A stretch of DNA of 64,000 nucleotides from Moraxellaceae bacterium (lineage in GTDB: Bacteria > Pseudomonadota > Gammaproteobacteria > Pseudomonadales > Moraxellaceae): assembly GCA_030680295.1 (NCBI GenBank), contig JAUXVU010000023.1, forward strand, positions 744,001 through 808,000, written 5' to 3'. Made by a program: the position numbers and the translations under genes. The first letter of the stretch is position 1, and each line of letters begins with the position of its first letter. Shown here one piece after another: positions 1-7,361 of the stretch. A model generated the notes under the pieces. The model searched no databases. It was not told where the DNA came from and saw only the letters and a list, made by a program, of their open reading frames with translations.

Positions 1-1387
1 AACGGGTATCAGCCGCTGGTGTCTCTGCTGTTGCTGGCTGACCAAAACGGTCATAGAGTTTTGGCGTACCGTCTTCGTTACGCTGATAACCTTCGGTCCA
101 AGTAATCTTCAAGCGGCCCAACATGCCATCCGTGCGGCAATCACCCGCAGTAGCTGGTGTGTTGGTTGCCGCATTACCAAGTGCGGCACCACAGTAGGTA
201 AACGTTGCCGGATTCAACAAGGCACCAGCCGCCAACTGTCTTAGCTGAGGTGGCAAGTCATCACCGCAGCGACGGGCAAAGCCACGAACATCAGTCAAAT
301 GGTTTACCGTGAACTCTTCCACAAAACCTTGTGAAGTGTCTCCTTCACAACTAGGACCCGGTGTACCCCAATAAGCGGGATTAGTCTCACCCCAAGCACG
401 CGCATCACCCTCATTCGCGGTCAACACATAGTCGACACCGTTAAAGCGTTGTACGGCAATCGCATCCGGCTGATACATACCTAACACACCGGGCCAGGTG
501 CGAATAGTGATCGTATCATCACGATCACTGGCATCAAAACCATTACCGGCAACGCCATGGTCTTTAAAGCCTAAAGGCATAATTTGAGTAACACGTGCGG
601 TGGCAATATCAATTACCGCTAATGCATTATTTTCCTGCAGCGCCACATAGGCTGTTTTGCTATCAGAAGAAATAGCGATGTATTCAGGCTCTAAATCTTG
701 AGCCAATGTCGCGTTCGGACCAAACACTCGCAGACCCTTTGCCTTTAACTCTGCAACCTGAGAGTTAAAGGCTCGAAAACCTGCAGTTCTTCCTTTTAGT
801 GATTTCGGGTTAGTCACATCGATAATGCTGATGCTGCCCTCAGGGTCAACTTGATAGTCATCGCTTGGCTCACCCTCGTTAGCGACCAAAACAAATTTAT
901 TGTCTGGCGTAAAAACTAACATATCAGGTTGCGAGCCCACTTCAATGACGTCCTGAAACGCTAGATCAGCAGCTTTATATATAGCCAAATAACCTGTATT
1001 GGTTTTTGGTGTGGACTCAATGGCAACAGCTACTAATCCATTCTGAACAGCAACACTGTTAACAACCAAGTCTTTTGGTAAGCCATCAATATTATTAACA
1101 CGGAGGGTGTCTATTAATTTTGGATCCGCAGGGTTGGACATGTCCAACACATCCAAAGCACCCTCTAGCGCGTTAACCACAAACGCACGCTTACTCGCTG
1201 CATCATACGCTGGAATTTCAGCTGCACTGACTTCAAACTGATTCGTTTCGAACCTTCCTAAATAATTCATTTGTATCGCTGTTGGTGTCGACTCGGCTAC
1301 TGGAGCTTGGGAAGTATTTGAGTCTCCACAAGCAACAACAAGGGCAGAAGAAATAACAGCAGAAGCTAAAAGTGTTTTACGAGACAT
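1..1387 (-). CDS. Choice-of-anchor I family lipoprotein, 3' end cut by window
   Basis: The reverse strand reads openly from an ATG at 1387 to the window edge, about 462 codons without a stop, so the C-terminus is missing. The first residues are basic then hydrophobic and end in a VVAC lipobox-like site (Cys20), so it is probably an exported lipoprotein. The body has repeated beta-propeller-like phrases (VVNALEGALDVLDMSNP, FVLVANEGEPSDDY, YVLTANEGDARAWGE) typical of choice-of-anchor I proteins, a family often annotated near secreted phosphatases or phytase-like esterases; the enzymatic activity is not established. An in-frame ATG at 1399 is an alternative start, and neither has a clear ribosome site. 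A Pho-box-like array lies about 45 bp upstream, which fits a role in phosphate scavenging (inference). Confidence 0.75.
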   Translation of the reverse strand, partial: MSRKTLLASAVISSALVVACGDSNTSQAPVAESTPTAIQMNYLGRFETNQFEVSAAEIPAYDAASKRAFVVNALEGALDVLDMSNPADPKLIDTLRVNNIDGLPKDLVVNSVAVQNGLVAVAIESTPKTNTGYLAIYKAADLAFQDVIEVGSQPDMLVFTPDNKFVLVANEGEPSDDYQVDPEGSISIIDVTNPKSLKGRTAGFRAFNSQVAELKAKGLRVFGPNATLAQDLEPEYIAISSDSKTAYVALQENNALAVIDIATARVTQIMPLGFKDHGVAGNGFDASDRDDTITIRTWPGVLGMYQPDAIAVQRFNGVDYVLTANEGDARAWGETNPAYWGTPGPSCEGDTSQGFVEEFTVNHLTDVRGFARRCGDDLPPQLRQLAAGALLNPATFTYCGAALGNAATNTPATAGDCRTDGMLGRLKITWTEGYQRNEDGTPKLYDRFGQPATAETPAADTR

Positions 1388-1432
1388 GATATGCACCATA
1401 GTTAAAAACTTGGCACATATTGGTTCCTTAAA

Positions 1433-1483
1433 ATGACAGGGACATGAGTAATTAATGACATTTCAATGATCAATTTGTGACAT
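1433..1483 (-). promoter_or_regulatory. Five-unit Pho-box-like array
   Basis: Read on the reverse strand, five heptamers start exactly 11 bp apart with 4-nt spacers: ATGTCAC, TGATCAT, ATGTCAT, TACTCAT, CTGTCAT. They match the PhoB heptamer CTGTCAT at 5, 4, 6, 4 and 7 of 7 positions, and every one keeps TCA plus C or T. The array ends about 45 bp before the lipoprotein start at 1387, the usual place for an activator site replacing the -35 box. A weak AATATG lies about 11 bp further downstream as a possible -10. Confidence 0.65.
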
Positions 1484-1552
1484 GAACTGTATTACAAATT
1501 GAGATAGCTACTGGGCGATTGCCGAGCAGATGGTTATACTCACGCGCTTGTT

Positions 1553-1629
1553 GGGCCTGTAGCTCAGTTGGTTAGAGCAGAGGACTCATAATCCTTTGGT
1601 CCAGGGTTCAAGTCCCTGCGGGCCCACCA
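1553..1629 (+). tRNA. tRNA with anticodon CAT (Met or lysidine-modified Ile2)
   Basis: A complete 77-nt cloverleaf folds by eye. The acceptor stem GGGCCTG pairs with CGGGCCC (one T-G wobble), the D-arm is GCTC/GAGC, the anticodon loop CTCATAA has CAT at 1587-1589, and the T-arm CAGGG-TTCAAGT-CCCTG is followed by an encoded ACCA end. The gene is a stand-alone tRNA between two protein genes. CAT decodes AUG in elongator tRNA-Met, or AUA in tRNA-Ile2 after lysidine modification; the sequence alone does not let me choose. A TATACT at 1535-1540 with a GC-rich discriminator could be its -10 box, but no good -35 is visible. Confidence 0.95.
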
Positions 1630-1741
1630 ACTAATTCAAATGTTTAATAGCTCATATGCCTTAGGCTCCGACGTGCATGTCGCGCCCAATAGGTATACGT
1701 TGATAGACGTCATGACGACTGTCTAACAGCGAGGAGCTAAC

Positions 1742-4246
1742 ATGAGTATTCTGTTACTACTGATTGCCGCCATTACGGCGTTGTATCTGGGACTGAATCG
1801 CTGGCTTTCTGCCGCCCTACTTATCATCGCCGCTGGACTAGGTCTGATCCTAGATGGCGGACATTGGCTCAGCATCGCAGCGAGTGTGCTTGCACTGATT
1901 TCACTGCTGGTTCTGCTGCCCTCACCCTTACGCCTCAACTTAATCAGCGCACCTTTGCTGAGCTGGGTGCGCGGACGATTACCCAAGTTGTCGGATACCG
2001 AGCAGCAGGCTATAGAAGCCGGTAGCGTGGACTGGGATGGCCAACTTTTTGGTGGGCGCCCAGACTGGGAACATCTGCTCAAGCTGCCTCACCCCAAGCT
2101 GACTGCCGAAGAGCAGGCCTTTTTAGATGGCCCGACAGAAACGCTTTGCGCCATGCTTGATGACTGGGAAATGACCCACGAGCTCTATGACTTGCCGCAA
2201 GTGGCTTGGAGCTTTATTCGTCAGAATGGCTTTTTTGGCCTAGTGATCGATAAGGCCTACGGCGGCATGGGCTTTTCCAACTTGGCGCACTCCGAAATCG
2301 TGATGAAGATCGCCTCGCGCGGAGTGTCAGCCGCAGTCACCGTGATGGTGCCCAACTCTCTAGGTCCAGGTGAGCTAATCAGCCACTATGGTACTGGTGC
2401 GCAGAAAAAGTACTATTTGCCGCGCCTTGCTAATGGTGAAGAAATCCCTTGTTTTGCCCTAACCTCTCCTGTTGCTGGCTCGGATGCAGGCGCCATTCCT
2501 GACTACGGCATCGTCTGTTGCGGGCAATGGCAAGGTGAAGATGTGCTGGGCATGAAAGTCACCTTCAACAAGCGCTATATCACCCTCGCGCCAGTAGCCA
2601 CACTGATTGGACTGGCCATCAAGGTCTACGATCCAGACCAGTTATTGGATAAGAACACCGATCTCGGTGTCACCTGCGTGATGATTCCCAGCGATACCGA
2701 TGGCGTCAATCAAGGTGCTCGCCACATACCCATGAATACCGTTTTCATGAACGGTCCGGTTTGGGGAAATGAGGTTTTTATTCCCTTACAACAAGTCATC
2801 GGTGGCCCAGATATGATCGGTAAGGGCTGGCGCATGCTACTGGAGTGTTTGTCCATTGGTCGCTCGATCTCACTGCCAGCGCTAGGCGCTAGCGCCAGTA
2901 AAATGGCCTGCCTAACCACGGGCTCTTATGCCGCCGTGCGTGAACAATTTGGGCGCTCTATTAGTGAGTTTGAAGGGGTGCAAGAGGCCATGGAGCCCAT
3001 GGCTGGTTACACCTACATGATGGATGCGGCGCGCGTACTCACTGCCGGCATGTTGGATCGTGGTGTTAAGCCTTCAGTGCCATCGGCCATCTTAAAATAC
3101 CGTAACACCGACCTAATGCGGGACGTCGTTATCCATGCCATGGATGTTATTGCTGGACGCGGTGTTATCACCGGTCCTCGCAATTTTATGTCGCGAGTCT
3201 ATTCCGCTATTCCTATCGCCATCACCGTAGAGGGCGCCAACATCCTCACCCGCAGCCTGATGATTTTTGGTCAAGGTGCTATTCGCTGTCATCCTTATAT
3301 TCTCAGCGAGATTGAAGCAGCCAATATGGCGGACACTAAAGCGGGGGTTAAGCAATTTGATAATGTCTTTTATGCCCACCTCGGCCACACCGGGCGCAAT
3401 GTTGTACGCTCACTCGTGTTAGGACTTACTGGCGCACGACTACAATCCGTGCCAAGCGCTGGTCAACTTCAGCCTTTCTACCGCCAGCTGTCACGATTTG
3501 CCTCCGTGTTTTCAGTAATGACCGATGTCAGCCTACTCACCTTGGGTGGTGCCCTGAAGGCTCGTCAGCGCTTTACTGGGCGCATGGCCGATGCCTTAGT
3601 TCATCTCTATTATGCGTCTGCTACCGCCAAACAATGGCATGAAGAAGGTTATCCCGAGCATATGCGCGATATCGTCGAATGGGGCCTGCAACGTTCATTG
3701 TTTGATTTGCAGACAGCTTTGTATGACGCCATCAGCAACTATCCGGTCAAAGCCCTACGTTGGCCTCTGCGATTAGTCCTCTTGCCACTAGGCCAAAGCC
3801 TAAGGCCGCCCGGTGATGAACTTGGTGGACGAGTCGCTTTAAGTATTGTCAATTCAGGACCCGTCAAAGATCGCTTAGTTGCCGGTGTATATGTGGACGA
3901 AGACACCACGGATGCCGTTGGACGCATTATCAATGCCTTACGTTTGGCGCAAGAAACACGCCCTGCTCGTGACCGCATTAACAAGGCGATTCGTAAGGCC
4001 GATACCGATGACTTACAGGACATTGAAATGTTGCTGGGGCACCAGCAAGAAGAGTTGCTGAAGTGGGCTATTGAGCGTGGGATCATTAACCAAGAAGAGC
4101 GCACGGAAGTGGCCGCTGCCATGGCGGCCATGTACGATGCAATCCGGGTAGATGCCTTTGATATGGACGGCATCAAAACACTAGCTGAGTGCTCTAAAGG
4201 CAAGCTGCAAACTGTGGAGCGGCCCGCCGGCGCATCAACGATATAA
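1742..4246 (+). CDS. fadE: Acyl-CoA dehydrogenase, FadE type
   Basis: FadE performs the first, FAD-dependent step of fatty acid beta-oxidation, making trans-2-enoyl-CoA. The 834-aa length is close to E. coli FadE (814 aa), far longer than ordinary acyl-CoA dehydrogenases. Two hydrophobic segments span about residues 3-65, then comes the dehydrogenase core with TSPVAGSDAGAIPDYG (about 240-256) and the FadE block VEGANILTRSLMIFGQGAIRCHP (about 496-518), where Glu497 is a candidate catalytic base. The C-terminal 300 residues correspond to the FadE-specific extension. The ATG has a good GAGGAG ribosome site 5-10 bases upstream. It stands alone between a tRNA and an exporter gene. No operator was identified in the 112 bp upstream. 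Confidence 0.93.
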   Translation: MSILLLLIAAITALYLGLNRWLSAALLIIAAGLGLILDGGHWLSIAASVLALISLLVLLPSPLRLNLISAPLLSWVRGRLPKLSDTEQQAIEAGSVDWDGQLFGGRPDWEHLLKLPHPKLTAEEQAFLDGPTETLCAMLDDWEMTHELYDLPQVAWSFIRQNGFFGLVIDKAYGGMGFSNLAHSEIVMKIASRGVSAAVTVMVPNSLGPGELISHYGTGAQKKYYLPRLANGEEIPCFALTSPVAGSDAGAIPDYGIVCCGQWQGEDVLGMKVTFNKRYITLAPVATLIGLAIKVYDPDQLLDKNTDLGVTCVMIPSDTDGVNQGARHIPMNTVFMNGPVWGNEVFIPLQQVIGGPDMIGKGWRMLLECLSIGRSISLPALGASASKMACLTTGSYAAVREQFGRSISEFEGVQEAMEPMAGYTYMMDAARVLTAGMLDRGVKPSVPSAILKYRNTDLMRDVVIHAMDVIAGRGVITGPRNFMSRVYSAIPIAITVEGANILTRSLMIFGQGAIRCHPYILSEIEAANMADTKAGVKQFDNVFYAHLGHTGRNVVRSLVLGLTGARLQSVPSAGQLQPFYRQLSRFASVFSVMTDVSLLTLGGALKARQRFTGRMADALVHLYYASATAKQWHEEGYPEHMRDIVEWGLQRSLFDLQTALYDAISNYPVKALRWPLRLVLLPLGQSLRPPGDELGGRVALSIVNSGPVKDRLVAGVYVDEDTTDAVGRIINALRLAQETRPARDRINKAIRKADTDDLQDIEMLLGHQQEELLKWAIERGIINQEERTEVAAAMAAMYDAIRVDAFDMDGIKTLAECSKGKLQTVERPAGASTI

Positions 4247-4252
4247 ATTGTC

Positions 4253-4283
4253 AGCTGGGGCGGCTACAATGCTGACCCCAGCT
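4253..4283. repeat. Inverted repeat enclosing a GGCTACAATGC promoter-like box
   Basis: AGCTGGGG (4253-4260) and CCCCAGCT (4276-4283) are perfect 8-bp arms. The 15-nt loop carries GGCTACAATGC, with a -10-like TACAAT at 4265-4270. It lies between the fadE stop and the GDT1 gene. No U-tract follows, so a simple terminator is unlikely. A second inverted repeat at 52683-52718 encloses almost the same loop sequence. Confidence 0.55.
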
Positions 4284-4312
4284 TAGCAAGCGTATTTACA
4301 AGGATCCTATCT

Positions 4313-4873
4313 TTGGACGCCTTTTTAGTTTCTACCGGCATTGTGGCCCTAGCCGAAATCGGCGACAAAACCCAGCTACTGGCCTTTCTACTCGCCGCTA
4401 AATATCGCAAGCCGATACCCATTATTTTGGGCATTCTAGTGGCCACCATCGCGAACCACGCAGCGGCGGGAGCACTTGGCGCTTGGCTAACACAAGTCGT
4501 ATCACAGCACACACTGCAACTTGGACTGGGTATTGCCTTTTTACTCATGGCAGTGTGGGTTTTAATTCCGGATAAAATCGATGATGACGAGGCAGCAAAA
4601 CTGCCTAAGCTAGGCGTTTTTGCCGCCACCTTTGTTGCATTCTTCTTGGCCGAAATGGGTGACAAAACACAAGTGGCGACAGTGATGTTAGCAGCCCAAT
4701 ATCAAGCTTTTTGGGCGGTAGTCGCGGGCACTACCGTCGGCATGATGATTGCCAACGTGCCCGCCGTTCTGCTCGGTGATCGTATTGCTGACAAACTACC
4801 AACAGCCTTGGTGCACCGCATCGCTGCCGCCATTTTTGCGCTGCTGGGAATCCTTACGCTGCTGGCACTTTAA
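4313..4873 (+). CDS. TMEM165/GDT1 (UPF0016) family cation exporter
   Basis: A small polytopic membrane protein of 186 aa with the family's two signature repeats, AEIGDKTQ near residue 14 and AEMGDKTQ near residue 115, each in a bundle of about three membrane helices. The acidic E-x-G-D-K-T motifs form the cation site. Eukaryotic members move Mn2+ or Ca2+, and the Vibrio member MneA exports Mn2+, so manganese export is the best guess. The start is TTG at 4313, with AGGAT about 8 bases upstream; no earlier in-frame start fits. Its stop overlaps that of the convergent SDR gene in the four bases TTAA. No yybP-type manganese riboswitch was recognised upstream. Confidence 0.85.
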   Translation: MDAFLVSTGIVALAEIGDKTQLLAFLLAAKYRKPIPIILGILVATIANHAAAGALGAWLTQVVSQHTLQLGLGIAFLLMAVWVLIPDKIDDDEAAKLPKLGVFAATFVAFFLAEMGDKTQVATVMLAAQYQAFWAVVAGTTVGMMIANVPAVLLGDRIADKLPTALVHRIAAAIFALLGILTLLAL

Positions 4874-5697
4874 AATGGCTTATCCAAGGCAAAACGTTTC
4901 GCCAAAATATGATCACGAATAGCCACCGGCAATAAGCGCTGTATTAACGGCAACAGGGTGCTGCCATGACCAATTCGGGTAAAAGCGATTGGTTTTTTCG
5001 CTAGAATGACGTCGGCCATTTGACGAGCAAAGTCTTCAGTCGGTGTGGCGTCTTGTTGTGATGCATTGGCGCGAGCCGCTATGGCATCTGCCACTGGCGC
5101 ATAGATGCCTAACTGATCTTGCCGTTGGGCAACACCGGCACTTGCCGTGGCGCCAAAGCTTGATTGAATTGCACCGGGCTGAATGACTAAGACATCAATC
5201 GCAAACGGTTTTAGCTCAATACGCAATGCATCAGACAGTGAGTGCACAGCAGCCTTGGTGGCGCAGTAAGCCCCGGAAAATGGCGTTGTTAAAATACCTG
5301 ACACACTCCCGACATTAACAACACGACCGCCGCCTTGTGTAATCATTTGCGGCACCAAGGCACGTGTCACCGCTAGCAAGGCAAATACATTGGCATCAAA
5401 CTGGTGCTTCAGTTGCTCATCGGTCATTTCCAGCAACGGCCCCATAGCACCGTAACCGGCATTATTAACGAGCATTTCAATAACAACACCATCTTCCGCT
5501 AACGACTGCTTAAGAGCGGCCAGACTGTCGGCGCTGGTCACGTCCAATGCATAACAGCGTGCACCAGCGGTTTTCAGCGCATCAAGTGCCGCCACGTTAC
5601 GAGCCGTGGCCACTACTTGACGACCACGCTGCAACAGCTCAAACGCTAATGCCTGACCAATACCACTAGAGCAACCGGTAATTACAATGCTCGCCAT
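4870..5697 (-). CDS. Short-chain dehydrogenase/reductase
   Basis: A 275-aa classical SDR oxidoreductase. The Rossmann motif TGCSSGIG is at residues 7-14, NNAG near residue 87, and the catalytic Ser and YxxxK (GAYCATKAA) near 140-160. The substrate is not predictable; the shape is that of short-chain reductases often annotated as acting on lipids or steroids. AGGAC lies about 9 bases before the ATG at 5697. The gene follows the LapA-like gene with a 2-bp gap, so the two are probably cotranscribed. It converges on the GDT1 gene, and both stop codons are read from one TTAA. Confidence 0.88.
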   Translation of the reverse strand: MASIVITGCSSGIGQALAFELLQRGRQVVATARNVAALDALKTAGARCYALDVTSADSLAALKQSLAEDGVVIEMLVNNAGYGAMGPLLEMTDEQLKHQFDANVFALLAVTRALVPQMITQGGGRVVNVGSVSGILTTPFSGAYCATKAAVHSLSDALRIELKPFAIDVLVIQPGAIQSSFGATASAGVAQRQDQLGIYAPVADAIAARANASQQDATPTEDFARQMADVILAKKPIAFTRIGHGSTLLPLIQRLLPVAIRDHILAKRFALDKPF

Positions 5698-5699
5698 AT

Positions 5700-6131
5700 T
5701 TATATGTCCTGCTGGGTTGGGTTTCGCAGGCGATCATCTAGCTGTGCAATATGCGCTGCAACAGAATTGGCCGACTGCTCAATAGCAAGAGATAAGTCTT
5801 TTTCTAACTGCGTAAAACGCAGATCAACTTGTTCACTGAGTTGCACAATACGTGAACTCTCGGCTTCTTCTGCTAGGCGACGTTGTGCTGTTAATTCCTG
5901 CACATGTTGACGCGACTCCAACAGCATTTGGGTCTTAAGAAACATGCCGTAAATTAAAATCAGCACAGCAAAAACGACAATCACACCCAATAGTACAACC
6001 CCCAGCGGACCCTCTAGTTCAAACACTAAAAATGACAGCAGCATGGGCTCATTAAGTGCGCCCCAATTTACTAAAGTGAATGCGCCTAAAAGCGCAAGTA
6101 GTACTAAAATCACAATCCCTAAAGCTTTCAT
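5700..6131 (-). CDS. LapA/DUF1049-like small membrane protein with coiled coil
   Basis: This 143-aa protein has two membrane helices (about residues 3-25 and 42-68) separated by a short extracytoplasmic stretch, then a charged, heptad-like cytoplasmic tail (about 70-130) likely to form a coiled coil. The two-helix layout and the VNWGALNEPMLLSFLVFELEGPLGVVLLG stretch, split here between residues 22 and 50, resemble the LapA domain (LPS assembly protein A, DUF1049). The function here is unproven. The start is ATG at 6131 with AAGGA 6 bases upstream. It probably forms an operon with the SDR gene, and its promoter region backs onto the fbpA Fur site. Confidence 0.6.
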   Translation of the reverse strand: MKALGIVILVLLALLGAFTLVNWGALNEPMLLSFLVFELEGPLGVVLLGVIVVFAVLILIYGMFLKTQMLLESRQHVQELTAQRRLAEEAESSRIVQLSEQVDLRFTQLEKDLSLAIEQSANSVAAHIAQLDDRLRNPTQQDI

Positions 6132-6226
6132 ATGAATTCCTTGGTCGTAATTGTTTTTAGTCGAGACTCAACATAACGCAAACAATAGAATGCGCAAAGC
6201 CTTGCACTAACAATAGGCAAGACTAT

Positions 6227-6245
6227 AATGAGAACAATTCTTATT
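6227..6245 (+). promoter_or_regulatory. Fur box
   Basis: AATGAGAA-CAA-TTCTTATT is a 19-bp inverted repeat with 7 of 8 symmetrical positions, close to the classical Fur box. It ends 15 bp before the fbpA start at 6261, so it would cover the promoter or transcription start. The first in-frame ATG of the reading frame (6228) falls inside this box, which argues that it is not the real start. Confidence 0.8.
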
Positions 6246-6260
6246 AAGGACTGTATTCTC

Positions 6261-7271
6261 ATGTCGCGAATCGCCAATGTCTTCCGTCAGTCACTACTAG
6301 CAGCCAGCTTTTGCTTATCCACAGGCCTTGCTTACGCCGAGACACTCACCATTTACTCTGCACGCACCGAAGAGCTACTTAAGCCCATTTTAGATGTCTA
6401 TCAAAAAGAAACCGGCGTCACCATTCGTGTGGTTAATAATCGTGAAGCCGTGCTGTTAGATCAACTGAAAGCGGAAGGTCGTCGCACCACGGCAGACATG
6501 CTCATTACGGTTGATGCTGGCAACTTATGGCTAGCTGCGGAGGCTGGTGTGCTTCGACCTATTCGTTCTGCTGCCTTACAAAAAGCCATTCCTGCCAACC
6601 TGCGAGACCCCGGTAATCAGTGGTTTGGTCTAGGCATTCGTGCCCGTACTGTATTTTTTAACACCGACAAACTTAATGCTAGCGACGTCGTCAGTTATGA
6701 AGACCTAGCCGATCCACGCTGGAAAGGTCGCCTATGTCTGCGCACATCCAAAAAGGTCTATAACCAGTCCTTGGTGGCTATGCTGATTGCCGAGCATGGT
6801 GAAGCTAAAACTGAAGCTATTGTACGTGGTTGGGTTAACAACTTAGCCACTCCGCCGTTTTCAGATGACACTCGCTTGTTAGAAGCGATTGCAGCCGGCC
6901 AGTGCGAAGTAGGCATTGCAAACACTTACTATTTCGGCCGCTATAAAGCCGCCCAGCCCAATGCCAAAGTGGACATTGCTTGGCCCAATCAAAAGGCCGA
7001 CGGTGTGCACATTAATATCTCAGGTGCTGGTGTGACCAAACACGCCAAAAACCCGGCTGGCGCACAGCGACTGCTAGAGTGGATGGCATCTGAAAAGGGT
7101 CAGAGCCTGTTTGCCGATGTGAACATGGAATACCCAGCCAATCCCGCTGTGAAACCAGCTGAAAGTGTCAGTGCTTGGGGTACTTACAAGGCCAGTTCAT
7201 TAAATGTGATTCAAGCGGGTAAACTGCAGCGCCGAGCCACACAACTAATGGATAGAGTTGGTTATCGCTGA
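6261..7271 (+). CDS. fbpA: Ferric iron ABC transporter, periplasmic binding protein
   Basis: This 336-aa protein is the periplasmic receptor of an Fe3+ uptake ABC system. A clear signal peptide (MSRIANVFRQSLLAASFCLS... to LAYA) is cut before ETLTIYSARTEELL, the usual FbpA/FutA mature start. The mature part has family phrases such as YEDLADPRWKGRLCLRTS and GAGVTKHAKNPAGAQRLLEWM. ATG 6261 was chosen because AAGGA lies 10 bases upstream and the signal peptide then has normal length; an upstream ATG (6228) lies in the Fur box. The gene ends in tandem stops TGA TAG. The permease and ATPase follow on the same strand, and repression by Fur when iron is plentiful is expected. Confidence 0.92.
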   Translation: MSRIANVFRQSLLAASFCLSTGLAYAETLTIYSARTEELLKPILDVYQKETGVTIRVVNNREAVLLDQLKAEGRRTTADMLITVDAGNLWLAAEAGVLRPIRSAALQKAIPANLRDPGNQWFGLGIRARTVFFNTDKLNASDVVSYEDLADPRWKGRLCLRTSKKVYNQSLVAMLIAEHGEAKTEAIVRGWVNNLATPPFSDDTRLLEAIAAGQCEVGIANTYYFGRYKAAQPNAKVDIAWPNQKADGVHINISGAGVTKHAKNPAGAQRLLEWMASEKGQSLFADVNMEYPANPAVKPAESVSAWGTYKASSLNVIQAGKLQRRATQLMDRVGYR

Positions 7272-7361
7272 TAGCATCGGCAGGGTTTCTTAAGTAGCAC
7301 TGGAGCACCTGCTATTAACGCGGTTTTAATTATTCTACTCAGCCTTTGCGCCACCTTAGTT

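Noticed and set aside
1470-1502. Inverted repeat TCAATTTGT/ACAAATTGA upstream of the tRNA
   Set aside because: The arms are AT-rich and partly overlap the better-supported 11-bp Pho-like units; no gene fits the spacing.
3739-4203. Long open frames antisense to fadE and many other genes
   Set aside because: They are shadows of well-supported coding regions, without family motifs or ribosome sites.
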